A DNA stretch of 64,000 nt from Nocardia blacklockiae (GCF_015477355.1 NZ_JADLRJ010000021.1:1-64000); one strand, 5' to 3'. Positions 8,521 through 17,589 are shown, counted from the stretch's first letter. Notes: a model not told the origin generated them from the letters alone. A program made the numbers and translations.

Positions 8521-8718
8521 TTTGTCGCCCGCGACCATGTCGACCGGATGCTCCTGGTCGAGGACGACGATATCCGCCACGCCCGGCACGCGCTGTGGAA
8601 CGCCATACGGCTGCACGTCGAACCCGCCGCCGCCACCGCCCTCGCCGCGGTGCTCTCGGGGCGCTATCGGCCGGAGCCGGGCGAACGCGTGGCGGTAGTC
8701 GTCAGCGGTGCCAATACC
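8521..8718 (+). pseudogene. Threonine/serine dehydratase C-terminal remnant
   Basis: This frame encodes a segment typical of the end of the PLP domain of threonine ammonia-lyase and related enzymes: LVEDDDIRHARHALW, then HVEPAAATALAAVLSG, then GERVAVVVSGANT. The PLP-lysine half of the enzyme is missing, and after SGANT the sequence stops resembling the family. It is a short relic lying divergent to the 587-aa gene. Confidence 0.65.
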
Positions 8719-9085
8719 TCGGTCGGCGGTGGAACCGATGGTTTCGCCCGACAACGCCGCGGACCGTGCCGCCCTACGCGATTGATGGCGCGGCGGCATC
8801 CCACCGACCCCACACCGGACCTGCGCGGGGCAGCCGAGCCCGGCTCGTGGTTGCGGCGTGCCCGATCGGACAGGTGCCGTGTCGTGACGGTGCCTGTGCG
8901 CCTCGGGTTTCGGTGGGTGTCGCCGGTCAGCCGCAGCAGTCGGGTCGAGGACGACGCAGAGCACGGTGGGGCTGGGATACTTACGTAGGACCGTGTTGCA
9001 CCGATGTTGCTCGCCGGAAATCCCGGTAGCCTCCGATTCGCTGATCCGCCGTCTCGGGTGGACGCACAGCGTCTGGAGTATTCGT
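8719..9085. other. Intergenic stretch, presumed promoter of the MetE-like gene
   Basis: About 370 bases between the dehydratase relic and ATG 9086. Frames on both strands are open but arginine/proline-rich and unconvincing. Apart from the ribosome site TGGAG at 9074-9078 I see no defined signal. Confidence 0.35.
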
Positions 9086-10192
9086 ATGGCTCGTATAGCT
9101 CATTTCGTCGGAAGTCTGCCGCCGGAACTGGCGGCTGACGATCGCGCAGCGCTGCAATGGTTCCTGGACCGCTGCACCGGCGCGACGGTCGGCGCCATTC
9201 CGCGTGACCTCGACACCGATTGGATCCTCGACTATCTCCGCGCCCGCGCGAAACACGCCGACACCCTCGAGCTGGTACGACCCGGCGTATTCGCCGACTA
9301 CAGCGACTTTCCCACCTACCGGGTGCGGCGCGGGCGGCGTCTCCGTCCGGAGCACGTCGCCATGGACCGCGCCGACCGGATCGACGAGATCGTCGTCGCC
9401 TACGAGAAATTGCGTGCCGAGAACACCGCGGCGCCGGGCGTGCGACTACAGATCAGCCAACCCAATCCGCTGGACATGACGATGTTCGTCTTCGCCAGCG
9501 CCGCCGTGTCGTCGGGGCTGCCGACGTTGCCGGCCCTGCGCCATGCCGCGTCGGTCCTCGACGCCGTGCGAATGCTGCCGGTGTTCGTCGACGCCGTGCT
9601 CGGGGAGATGGCGGCGGTATCGGCGCGGCACCGTCACATCGTCTGGCAGATCGAGACTCCGATCGCGATGCTCGCCATGGTGAAAGCCGCACAGTTCCAC
9701 GCCGACCGGCTGCTGGCGCCCTTGCTCGCCCGACAGCTGGCCGCACTGCTGACCCGCACGCACGACGCGGAACTGGAGACCGTCCTGCACCTGTGCTACG
9801 GCGATTATCAGCACAAGAGCCTGCTGACGCCGCGCTCACTCGCACCGGCCGTGCGATTGCTCAACGCGACCGCCCGCCGGTTGCGCCGCCGCGCGATTCC
9901 CCTTCCCCCAGTGCACATTCCATGTGGTTACGGCGCCGAACCGGCCCCGCTCACGCCTGAGTTCTACCACCCGCTGCGCGCTTTGGACCCCGAATGGCGG
10001 GTGATCGCGGGTGTGGTGTCCCCCGAAACCGATTCCAGCGCACACGCGTTGGCCTTGTTCGAAGACGCCCTCGACCGCCCGGCCCACGGTGTCGCGACGG
10101 CATGTGGTTTCGGACGGTGCACGGTCGAAACCGCCGAGAAGGCGGCAGCGGCCACGCTCGCGACCGCGCTCACTCGCACACCGTGTGCCTGA
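9086..10192 (+). CDS. MetE-like (cobalamin-independent methionine synthase/UROD superfamily) protein
   Basis: Encodes 368 residues from ATG 9086. The second half matches the catalytic barrel of MetE-type proteins: QPNPLDMTMFVF (125-136), HLCYGDYQHK (235-244), a VHIPCGYG strand, and VATACGFGR (336-344). His235, Cys237 and Cys340 correspond to zinc ligands of MetE (established for the family), and Glu190 or a nearby residue could supply the fourth. It is half the length of full MetE and lacks the N-terminal folate-binding barrel. It may be a methyl- or alkyl-transferase acting on a thiol. Its place between a possible terpenoid enzyme and a terpene synthase suggests a role in that pathway, but this is inference. 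Confidence 0.7.
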   Translation: MARIAHFVGSLPPELAADDRAALQWFLDRCTGATVGAIPRDLDTDWILDYLRARAKHADTLELVRPGVFADYSDFPTYRVRRGRRLRPEHVAMDRADRIDEIVVAYEKLRAENTAAPGVRLQISQPNPLDMTMFVFASAAVSSGLPTLPALRHAASVLDAVRMLPVFVDAVLGEMAAVSARHRHIVWQIETPIAMLAMVKAAQFHADRLLAPLLARQLAALLTRTHDAELETVLHLCYGDYQHKSLLTPRSLAPAVRLLNATARRLRRRAIPLPPVHIPCGYGAEPAPLTPEFYHPLRALDPEWRVIAGVVSPETDSSAHALALFEDALDRPAHGVATACGFGRCTVETAEKAAAATLATALTRTPCA

Positions 10193-10480
10193 ACCGGTAC
10201 GACGATCAGTGTTCTCATCGCGCACAACAGATTTCAGCATGTCCTCGTAGTTAACCAGTAGCGTGGTTGTCCCGGGTTTGCGGGCACTCGGGACGGCCTT
10301 ATTTCGCGCGAAACAGGCGGAGAGCGAGTACCGCGAGCAGTACCAGGCGAAGGCGATGAGCAGCAGCCGGATTCGCGATGCCGCGCACCGTCGTCGGAAC
10401 AAGGCCGGAACCGATCCGTGCGGCCGAGGAACAACCTGACCGGATCCCGGGCGTACCGCGCGGAACGCTGCTTCCCCGCG

Positions 10481-10588
10481 GCCGACGACGTATGCGGGCT
10501 ACGCATGCTGCCCATGCGCGGCGGAGCCTTCCGGCTCCTACGGGGAGGGCGGCACTCTGGAACAAACGCGAGATGCCGATATCGCCGC
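10481..10588 (+). promoter_or_regulatory. Conserved structured leader element, copy A
   Basis: About 105 bases that align without gaps over at least 73 positions to the minus strand at 31635-31740. Landmarks have identical spacing in both: TATGCGGG (10491), hairpin CGCATG/CATGCG (10502-10518), hairpin GGAGCC-TTCC-GGCTCC (10523-10538) and TCTGGAAC (10556). Copy A lies 140 bp before the terpene synthase start, and copy B lies before mevalonate kinase. It could be a promoter/operator or an RNA leader. The preserved hairpins favour RNA or a symmetric protein site. Confidence 0.6.
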
Positions 10589-10668
10589 TCGTCACCGGCA
10601 CCGAAACCCTCGAACCCCAAGTCCCCCTGGAAGACCGGGGCGTGAACTCAATGGACAACCTCGACTGG
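10579..10668 (+). pseudogene. Acyl carrier protein remnant
   Basis: Thirty codons resemble the ACP domain of the KAS III-ACP protein at 23671-24852. Here the relic reads TGTETLEPQVPLEDRGVNSM, and there TGVETLEPHLPLADQGVDSM. The phosphopantetheine serine is retained (codon at 10648) but its preceding Asp is Asn, and similarity ends five residues later. There is no start and no second half. It suggests that a second KAS-ACP gene once stood before this terpene synthase. Confidence 0.6.
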
Positions 10669-10725
10669 GGAAACTGCTGTGCGCTTCCACACCGTAGGTG
10701 CCACCCGGGAAAGAAAGGACCGAGA

Positions 10726-11793
10726 ATGGATCGCACGCAGCTGAGGAGCCACAGCACCGATCCTCCTGGCCGGCGTGCCGGGGCGATCGTCGATGGTTTC
10801 GCAGATCCGAAGCTCGCCGGCAGAGAGCAGGTGTTGCTTCCCCAGTTCGAAATCCGGCTGCCGTTCGAAGCCAACCCCTTTCAAGACCGCATCACCCCGG
10901 TTCGTGACAGGCTGGCCGGCCTGGGTGTCCCCTTGGACGAAACCACTGGCGCCTGCGTTGCGCGAGTCGCATCCTTGATGCATCCACGGATCGGTCTGAT
11001 CGATCTTCAACTCGTCGCCGACATCTTCGGCTTCTTCTTCGCCTACGACGACCAATTCGACGGTCCCCTCGGCTGGGATGAAAACGCCACCGCCGAAACA
11101 GTGGAGAACACCAAAAGGGTGTTCGCCGGCTATGTTCCCGACCAGACAGCCGATCCGTTCAACTACACCCTGATGCACCTCTGGGAGCAGATCCGCCAGC
11201 GCGCCGGCGCGGAACTGTGGGAACGTATGGTCACCCATACGCTCGGCTGGCTCGACCATTACCGTTGGGAGACTGCCCTGCGTTGTAACCGGCGTATCGC
11301 AACAGTGGCCGAACAACGCCGGGAACGGTTCTGGGCATCCGAGATGTCGTTCGACTGGGAGTACATCGAGCTCACCGACGCCCCATTCCTACCGCGGCGA
11401 TTCATCCGGCACCCCGTCATCCAGCAGACACTCACCGATTGCACGCTGATCGTCGCCTGGTGGAACGATATCTGCAGTCTCGCCAGGGAAAACCCCTACA
11501 ACAACATCGTCTACTGCATTCAACAGGACCGATCCTGTGGACTCCAGACCGCCATCGACATCGCCTATCAGACGGTCGTCGACCTGTGCGACACCGTCCT
11601 GGCTCGACAGCCGCGTCTCCCTGATCTGCTGGCAACCCTGCGGCTCGACCCCCGAGAGACCGCCCGGGCCCAGGCCTGGTGGAACAGCCTGCTGCTCAGT
11701 ACCGGCGGAGCCATGCGCTGGCACGTGGAACCGACGACCGGGCGCTATTGCCAGCAGCGCCGCCAAAACCTGCCATCGCTCCGGTCGACCTGA
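10726..11793 (+). CDS. Class I terpene synthase
   Basis: Encodes 355 residues from ATG 10726, preceded by AAAGGAC. It is a bacterial class I terpene cyclase with both metal-binding motifs intact: DDQFD at 108-112 and the NSE triad NDICSLARE at 247-255. An RY pair near the C-terminus (GRYC) completes the diphosphate sensor set. Length is normal for single-domain bacterial enzymes (about 330-360). The substrate, farnesyl or geranylgeranyl diphosphate, cannot be told from sequence. It is followed after 85 bp by a P450 that probably oxidises its product, and preceded by the conserved leader element. The frame runs upstream to 10378 but only through relics. Confidence 0.9.
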   Translation: MDRTQLRSHSTDPPGRRAGAIVDGFADPKLAGREQVLLPQFEIRLPFEANPFQDRITPVRDRLAGLGVPLDETTGACVARVASLMHPRIGLIDLQLVADIFGFFFAYDDQFDGPLGWDENATAETVENTKRVFAGYVPDQTADPFNYTLMHLWEQIRQRAGAELWERMVTHTLGWLDHYRWETALRCNRRIATVAEQRRERFWASEMSFDWEYIELTDAPFLPRRFIRHPVIQQTLTDCTLIVAWWNDICSLARENPYNNIVYCIQQDRSCGLQTAIDIAYQTVVDLCDTVLARQPRLPDLLATLRLDPRETARAQAWWNSLLLSTGGAMRWHVEPTTGRYCQQRRQNLPSLRST

Positions 11794-11878
11794 TCAACGG
11801 ACACCGACCAGAAATCGGCACGGCGTGGACGAGACTCGAGCCGACCGCAGAATTCTTGCCATTGATCGGTAATCCAAG

Positions 11879-13279
11879 ATGAATGAATTCTCAGATTCGA
11901 TACCGACCGCGCCGGGTGCGTCACCCTTGCTCGGTCACCTGGTATCGCTCATACGGCGACCTTTCGCATTTCTATCTTCCCTCCCGGCGCACGGTGACCT
12001 CGTACGGGTGCGCCTGGGCCCCGCGAAGATCGTGATCGCCTGCGATCCGGAACTGACCCGTCAAATCCTGCTCGACGACCGGACCTTCGACAAAGGCGGT
12101 CTCATGTTCGATCGGGCCCGGGAGTGGCTGGGCGACGGACTCGGCACCTGCCCGCACAGTCGGCATCGGCGCAAGCGACGCCTGGCCCAGCCCGCCTTCC
12201 ACCACGCACGCATGCCCGATTACGCGCACGCCATGGTGACCCACGCCGCCTCGGTGGTCGACAACTGGAGTACGGGACAGGTCCTCGACATATATCCCGA
12301 GATGATGACCATCACCTCCACAACATTCGGCACCGCGATGTTCCACACCGACCTGCCGTCCCGCGTACTGCATCAGATGCTCGTCGACCTCACTACCCTC
12401 ATTGCCGGCACGACCCGCCGCATGGTGCTGCCCGCCGCGCTGGCTCGGCTGCCGACACCGGGCAACCGCCGGTTCACTCACGCCAACACGCGGCTGCGCC
12501 GGACGTTGAGCGATTTCATTGCCGAGCGCCGCGCCAGTGGCATCGACCACGGCGATCTGCTGTCGGCTCTCATGATCGCCCAGAGCCTCGACAACAACGA
12601 GCAGGCGTTGTCCGACTCCGAACTCATCGACGCAGCGGTGACATTTTTCGGCGGAGGAACCGACTCGACTGCCGCGACGTTGGCATGGGCGCTGTACCTG
12701 GTCGCAACACACCCCGACGTCGGTGACCGCTTGCATGCCGAGGTGGACGAGGTCCTGGCCGGGCGGCGACCCGAGTACACCGATCTCGACCGACTGGAGT
12801 TGACCGGCAGGATTGTCACCGAAACCCTGCGCCAGTATCCCCCGGGATCGCTGTTCACGCGCTCGGTCACCACCGATACCGAACTGGGCCGCCATTTCCT
12901 CTCGGCCGGGACCACGATCGCCTACAGTCCCTATCTCATCCATCACCTGCCCGACCTGTACGAAGATCCGAACCGCTTCGACCCCGACCGGTGGCTGACG
13001 GGACACACAAACCCACCGCCCAGCGGATTTATCCCGTTCTCCGCTGGCGCACGCAAATGCATCGGCGACAACTTCGGTACGAATGAGGCCACCCTGGCCC
13101 TGGCAACCATCGCAGCCCGCTGGCGTCTGCAGCCCATCCCCGGTCTGCGAGTCCGCCCCACATTGTCCGTACCGACAAAGCCCGCCGGGCTACGGCTGCG
13201 AGTTATCGATCGCGCTCGGACTCGAAGCCGTTCGAGCGGCACGCGTCATAGATCAGCGAACATTCCGAGGGGATACTGA
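11879..13279 (+). CDS. Cytochrome P450, terpene oxygenase type
   Basis: Encodes 466 residues from ATG 11879. It has the I-helix FGGGTDST (257-264), the ExxR motif ETLR (315-318) and the heme loop FSAGARKCIGDNFG with Cys394. The overall layout resembles class I bacterial P450s such as pentalenene oxygenase, and there is no membrane anchor. The C-terminus carries about 25 extra Arg/Ser-rich residues that may be read-through of a lost stop. It lies 85 bp after the terpene synthase and is probably co-transcribed with it, so the likely role is hydroxylation of the terpene hydrocarbon. No ferredoxin or reductase gene is nearby. Confidence 0.9.
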   Translation: MNEFSDSIPTAPGASPLLGHLVSLIRRPFAFLSSLPAHGDLVRVRLGPAKIVIACDPELTRQILLDDRTFDKGGLMFDRAREWLGDGLGTCPHSRHRRKRRLAQPAFHHARMPDYAHAMVTHAASVVDNWSTGQVLDIYPEMMTITSTTFGTAMFHTDLPSRVLHQMLVDLTTLIAGTTRRMVLPAALARLPTPGNRRFTHANTRLRRTLSDFIAERRASGIDHGDLLSALMIAQSLDNNEQALSDSELIDAAVTFFGGGTDSTAATLAWALYLVATHPDVGDRLHAEVDEVLAGRRPEYTDLDRLELTGRIVTETLRQYPPGSLFTRSVTTDTELGRHFLSAGTTIAYSPYLIHHLPDLYEDPNRFDPDRWLTGHTNPPPSGFIPFSAGARKCIGDNFGTNEATLALATIAARWRLQPIPGLRVRPTLSVPTKPAGLRLRVIDRARTRSRSSGTRHRSANIPRGY

Positions 13280-13283
13280 CCGA

Positions 13284-13515
13284 CTCCTGGAACGACGGAC
13301 AGATTATTGACGTCAGGGCGCAGATGAACGCGCTGACCTCGAAGGTGGCCACCGCGACGTTGTTCACGCTTTCCGCGCCGGCGTCCACCGTGCCCTGGCA
13401 CGGGTGATCACCGATCGCCGCGGAAACGACCGCGATTACGGCGATCTGCTCTCGATGCTGGCAACAGCTCGTGACACCGACGGCGAAACGTTGAGCGATA
13501 CCGAGATCAAGCCAC
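13284..13515 (+). pseudogene. Cytochrome P450 fragment, frameshifted
   Basis: Two frames encode successive P450 pieces. The first, SWNDGQIIDVRAQMNAL then TSKVATATLFT, aligns with the WSTGQVLDIYPEM segment of the upstream P450. The second, RALARVITDRRGNDRDYGDL then LSMLATARDTDGETLSDTEI, aligns with its FIAERRASGIDHGDLLSAL segment. A shift near 13375 and missing ends show that it is dead. The sequence is not a copy of the neighbour, so it comes from a different P450. Confidence 0.65.
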
Positions 13516-13674
13516 GACACGCGTACCCGTTCGGGCCGAAGGAGATTCAGCGCCGTAGTATTATTCCGCGTCTCGCCCTCGGCGCCGATACTCGATCGGG
13601 TTTGTAACTACTCGATCGGGTCTGTAACGTCTCGAGCACCGGGCAGTCGTTTGCTCAGATCTCGGCGACGACGA

Positions 13675-14868
13675 TCACTCGGGATGGTTTCTGCCCAGCC
13701 GTTCGTGTGCGTCGACGAACTGCCCTGCGGTAACCGCCGCCATGGTCGAAATATTGAGTGCGAGTGCGAAACCCGCGATGATCTCGGCGAGCCGTCGGGC
13801 CCCGCCGGTGCCTGCGCACCCGAGCGACTCGAGGTAGTCGTGCTGCTTCTGCAGCCCGGTCCCGCCGCCGACTGTACCGACCACGAGGTTCGGCAACAGT
13901 AATGTCATCCGCAGTCCGTCGCCGACTCGTTCACCGGAGAATATCGCCGCTCCCGATTCGTAGACGCTGGCGGCGTCCTGGCCGGTTGCGATGAATATCG
14001 CGGCGATGACGTTGGCGGCGTTGATATCGACACCGTTCAGTCCGGCGTACTGCCCGCCCACCGTGGCTATCCGCAGGATTCGCTCCATTTCTCCCGCGGT
14101 GGTCTTGAGCACATCGTGCAGGGTGGCGCGGTCGAGTGCGCATTCTGCGACAACATGATGACCTCGCCCGCCGAGCCTGTTGAGGGCGGACTGCTTCTTG
14201 TCGCTGTTGAGCACGGCTTCGATAGCATGCCAGACAAGCGTGAGGTCCGAGGCCGCTTCGATCTGCTCAACGATCCATTCGCAGCCGCGGTGGGTGGCCG
14301 CCGTGGTCATGTTCTGCCCGGCCGCGTCGCCGGTCTCGTAACAAAACCGCACGTGGACGACGCGGCCGAGTTGCACCGGGTCGACTTCGACCAGCACGGA
14401 ATGCTTCGAAACTTGACGAACCTGTTCAGCCAGCGCCGCATGCTGATCCGGCACCCAGGCCGCGAATCGGGCAGCTTCGTCGATGGAGCCGAACTCGAAG
14501 CCCGGCGCACGGACCATCCGTTGCCGGATGACCCTTGTGACAACCCCGCCGGACCGAGTGACAGCGTTTGCACCTCGTGTCACGGAGGCGACCAACGCAC
14601 CTTCGGTGGTCGCCAGCGGCGTGGTGACCAAGCCGCGGGCATGGTCCCCGGCGAACAGCAAGGGACCGGCCAAGCCAACCGGAACTTCGACGGTGCCGAC
14701 GAGGTTCTCGACGTTGTTCTGCACGGTTGTCGCGTCGATTCCCAGCTGGTCCAATGATTCCAGATCAGCGCCGGAGGTCTGCCGAAGCCAATCGAGCCTG
14801 CGCTGACGAGCCGCTTCGGTGTACTCGCCACGGGCCGGAATACTCTGGTGGCTGGCGGAAGTCGTCAT
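13675..14868 (-). CDS. HMG-CoA reductase (first copy)
   Basis: Encodes 397 residues from ATG 14868. It reduces HMG-CoA to mevalonate. Seen motifs are ENLVGTVEVPVGLAGP (54-69), TTEG with catalytic Glu89, TGDAAGQNM, the lysine motif SDKKQSALN, GQDAASV and a histidine near the C-terminus (DAHERLGRNH), the complete catalytic set of class I enzymes. It differs clearly from the 352-aa reductase in the mevalonate operon (26078-27136), being longer at the N-terminus. It converges with the terpene synthase-P450 pair and may supply extra flux to that subcluster. A second frame extending to 14949 overlaps a TetR relic. Confidence 0.9.
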   Translation of the reverse strand: MTTSASHQSIPARGEYTEAARQRRLDWLRQTSGADLESLDQLGIDATTVQNNVENLVGTVEVPVGLAGPLLFAGDHARGLVTTPLATTEGALVASVTRGANAVTRSGGVVTRVIRQRMVRAPGFEFGSIDEAARFAAWVPDQHAALAEQVRQVSKHSVLVEVDPVQLGRVVHVRFCYETGDAAGQNMTTAATHRGCEWIVEQIEAASDLTLVWHAIEAVLNSDKKQSALNRLGGRGHHVVAECALDRATLHDVLKTTAGEMERILRIATVGGQYAGLNGVDINAANVIAAIFIATGQDAASVYESGAAIFSGERVGDGLRMTLLLPNLVVGTVGGGTGLQKQHDYLESLGCAGTGGARRLAEIIAGFALALNISTMAAVTAGQFVDAHERLGRNHPE

Positions 14869-14901
14869 ATCTGCTCTACCTTCTGCGATAATTCTCGCCG
14901 G

Positions 14902-15351
14902 CGCTGGCCACAGCGCGAGGACCTGCTGCTGGCCACCCTTGCCGGGCACTGGCCACGCGTCGAGGTACCCGACACCGGCAGCCTGCGTGAGGACGCGATC
15001 GGCTTCCTGCGAGCCGTCAACGCCGACCGCGGGCGCAGCATCGTATTGATGAACGTGCTCCTGGCCGACTACTTCCTGGCCACCGGGACGACCTTCGGTC
15101 AGTTACGCGCCGCCCTACGACCCGACGACCGTACGCCCCCGTTCGAACGCATCCTCGCACGCGCTGTCCAGCGCGGGGACCTCCCCGACGCCCAATGGCC
15201 GCCGCGCATCATGAACTTGCCGTTCGACCTGCTCCGCCACGACCTGCTGACGACGCTGCAAGCGGTACCCGATGCGGCGATCACCGAGATCGTCGACCAG
15301 GTGTGGCTCCCCCTGCTCCACACATACCGGCAGACCCGGCAACCCGAATGA
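14902..15351 (+). pseudogene. TetR-family regulator lacking its HTH
   Basis: From about 14902 the frame reads WPQREDLLLATLAGHW and then a full TetR C-terminal domain (EDAIGFLRAVNADRGRSIVL, and FDLLRHDLLTTLQAV near the end). Normally an HTH ending in IYRRWP precedes this. Here only RRRWP remains, directly next to the divergent reductase start. The gene is a 5' truncation with no credible start, so regulation of the reductase by it has probably been lost. Confidence 0.65.
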
Positions 15352-15436
15352 CATCGAGCACAGACCGTCACCGAACTCGTCATCTGATACCCGGCTACCG
15401 CCCGTTGACCGGACACAATCGGCAGCGCACCACCGG

Positions 15437-16223
15437 TCAGCCCGAGGTGGTGGCAAGGACTGCTCGATCGTGCGCAGGGCCCGATAGTTTCAGCAGCTGG
15501 AAAAGCCTGTAGCCCAGTCCTGTTCGCGGCCACAGCGCTGCTACCCAGATGGCGCCTGCTGCGGCCGGGACACCGACCCACCAACCCAGAAGATGGATCA
15601 GCACACTGGCGAGGATCGCCGAGCCCAGGGTGAGCCCGAAAACCGACGAGGTCAGCCACCGGGCCGCCTTGTCCCACACCTCACCGACCGACGGACTGCG
15701 CGGCCACGAAGGCGAACACGTCACGATCGGCAGACAGGAATCGCTGGTACCCGCGACCGTCCCAGACGTGCACCAGAATGAAGAACATCGCGAAATATGC
15801 GACGCCGGCCCGCAGGAAGGCCACATAGCGATGCCCACTACTGATCAGGAGCTGCCCGACCCGGTAGCCCAGCACGCCCTGAGTGACGTTGGTGATCACG
15901 AACACCGTGACCAGCCACGCCGGTTGTGACGAATGACCATCGGCCACTTGCATCGTCTCCCACTCGGGATACGCCCACAACAGATACACCCCGCTGGGCG
16001 CGAACAGCACCGCGCAGTACAACAGTGTCGCAACGAGATACGGCGTCGTCCACCCGCGTGAGCCGGTTGAGCCGGCGTCTCCGGAGGCACGCCCTCCATT
16101 GCCGAGACTCGATACTCGACTCCCGGTGCGGCCCGAGGGCCCGCGGTGCGTAAACGCGCGACGCGAGCTCCAGCGGAATCCGACGTCCTGCTGCCGTGGC
16201 GCGAGCCGGATACGGCAGCGCAC
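15437..16223 (-). pseudogene. Membrane protein gene broken by a 4-bp tandem duplication
   Basis: Translation from GTG 16223 (GGAGG eight bases upstream) gives hydrophobic spans (YLVATLLYCAVLFAPSGVYL, LVTVFVITNVTQGVLGY, a third at VAYFAMFFILVHVW) and stops at 15681. The adjacent frame continues with VGEVWDKAARWL and two more spans (LGSAILASVLIHLLGWW, VPAAAGAIWVAALW). Removing one CGGT from the doubled CGGTCGGT near 15688 joins both frames exactly. The product would be a membrane protein of about 260 residues with at least five spans and unknown function. Either a recent mutation or a sequence error is possible. Upstream, GTCAC-GCT-GTGAC at 16248-16260 is a small palindrome. Confidence 0.65.
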
Positions 16224-16542
16224 CCATAAAACCTCCGCGACAGAAACGTCACGCTGTGACAGTTCAAGGCCCGACGAACGGTAGCCTCGCGCAAGCGGGC
16301 CTGGCCGTCGCGAGATGGCGTGCCACGGTCAACGGATGCCGCAGACGCCCGGCAGTTGGCCGGTGGACCATCGGGCGTACGTGCGCGTGGCACCGCGGTG
16401 AGCCGCATCATCGACACCTGGATGTGCGACCTACAGGGCTATGTGGCGGTGCCTTCGCATGATCGGTACCGCACATACGGCACGCCGATGACGCTGTGGC
16501 ACAGTCACTTCGGGAGCGCCGTGGGTCGTGGAGGTTATGGAC

Positions 16543-17010
16543 ATGAGTTTCAGGCTGGCGGCCTACGCCGTATGCATCGAGCAGGGGCAGGTGCTACTCG
16601 CCCGGCATGCACCGGCCGGCGGTGAGCCCAACTGGACTCTTCCGGGAGGCAAGGTCGAGCACGCGGAGGACCCGTTCGACGCGGTGACTCGCGAACTCGC
16701 TGAGGAAACCGGCTACCGAGGAACCGTCGAACGCCTGCTCGGCGTGGACTCGAGGGTGATCTCCGCCGCGGCCTCACGTGGCGGGACCGAGCACCAGAAC
16801 GTCGGGATCTTCTACCGCGTCCGTGTCGACGGCGGCCGACCCCGCCCCGAACCCGACGGTGCGACCACCGAGCCGACCTGGGCCCCGATCTCCAGCGTCA
16901 CCCGCCTGCGCCGGTCCTCGCTCGTCGACATCGGGCTCGCGCTGGCTCGGACGCTCCCGGCAACCGGTCATGTCGCGGCCGTGCAAGTCGGTGGGCTGGT
17001 GCAACACTGA
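16543..17010 (+). CDS. Nudix hydrolase
   Basis: Encodes 155 residues from ATG 16543, chosen because GGAGG lies eight bases upstream; an in-frame ATG at 16537 and a GTG at 16528 are alternatives. The Nudix box is complete: GGKVEHAEDP leading to RELAEETGY (G-5x-E-7x-REUxEExGU), which binds Mg2+ and cleaves a nucleoside diphosphate linked to another group. WTLPGGK before it is typical. No substrate-specific motif is evident. The 320 bp upstream (16224-16542) contains no convincing gene. Confidence 0.85.
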   Translation: MSFRLAAYAVCIEQGQVLLARHAPAGGEPNWTLPGGKVEHAEDPFDAVTRELAEETGYRGTVERLLGVDSRVISAAASRGGTEHQNVGIFYRVRVDGGRPRPEPDGATTEPTWAPISSVTRLRRSSLVDIGLALARTLPATGHVAAVQVGGLVQH

Positions 17011-17322
17011 GGCGAGAGGCGTCCACTCGCGAACCCGGACCACGCGCACCCACTTCGCAGCCGAGCAGAACCCGCGCCACACAGAAGCCTTGCGACACAG
17101 CAGTACGGCACCGCGAAACCCACTGAGCGAGGCTCTTCACCGGGTGAGCGCGTTCGTTCGTAGCTCGGTCGCGCCGCGCCGAACACTCGGCAGGGCGGCG
17201 CGGACACGGCGACTGCTACCACCGAAACCATGGCGCTCGCTGTAGCGTCTATTGCCTGGATGGATCCCGTAACCAGCCGAATCCGCCCGACGCGTCTGAT
17301 CTGGCCGAGACAGGAGACGAAT

Positions 17323-17589
17323 ATGGCTCACGGAATCGCCGCATACGTTCGACTGATCGCAGTCGTGTTCGCAACAGCGGTCCTCACAGGCATAGCCCTC
17401 GCCATCCCTGCGCATGCCAGCGACCACACGGAATGGAAAAGGTGCGTCAACAATGCGCTGAGTGAACGGCGCGATACCAAGAAGTGCGACAAGGACTATC
17501 CCGCCGAGTCCACTCGAGATGCGACCTACCGTCGCTATTTCTACGAGTGCATCGACCGCGGTGGTCGAGAGGGGTGCCTGCTGGATTGA
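17323..17589 (+). CDS. Small secreted cysteine-containing protein
   Basis: Encodes 88 residues from ATG 17323 with CAGGAGAC upstream. Residues 1-32 form a signal peptide (hydrophobic VVFATAVLTGIALAIP, then AHA before SDHTEW as a probable cleavage site). The mature peptide of about 56 residues is highly charged and has four cysteines (in RCVNN, KKCDK, YECID and GCLLD), enough for two disulfides. No family recognised. Confidence 0.65.
   Translation: MAHGIAAYVRLIAVVFATAVLTGIALAIPAHASDHTEWKRCVNNALSERRDTKKCDKDYPAESTRDATYRRYFYECIDRGGREGCLLD

Noticed and set aside
8251-8964. Upstream extension of the 587-aa ORF to 825 aa
   Set aside because: The added part is Pro/Arg/Gly-rich, overlaps the threonine dehydratase relic in antisense, and a good ribosome site precedes GTG 8250.
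16398-16622. Small GTG-start frame reading MSRIIDTWMCDL
   Set aside because: It overlaps the Nudix gene in another frame, has no ribosome site, and loses protein-like character within about 30 residues.
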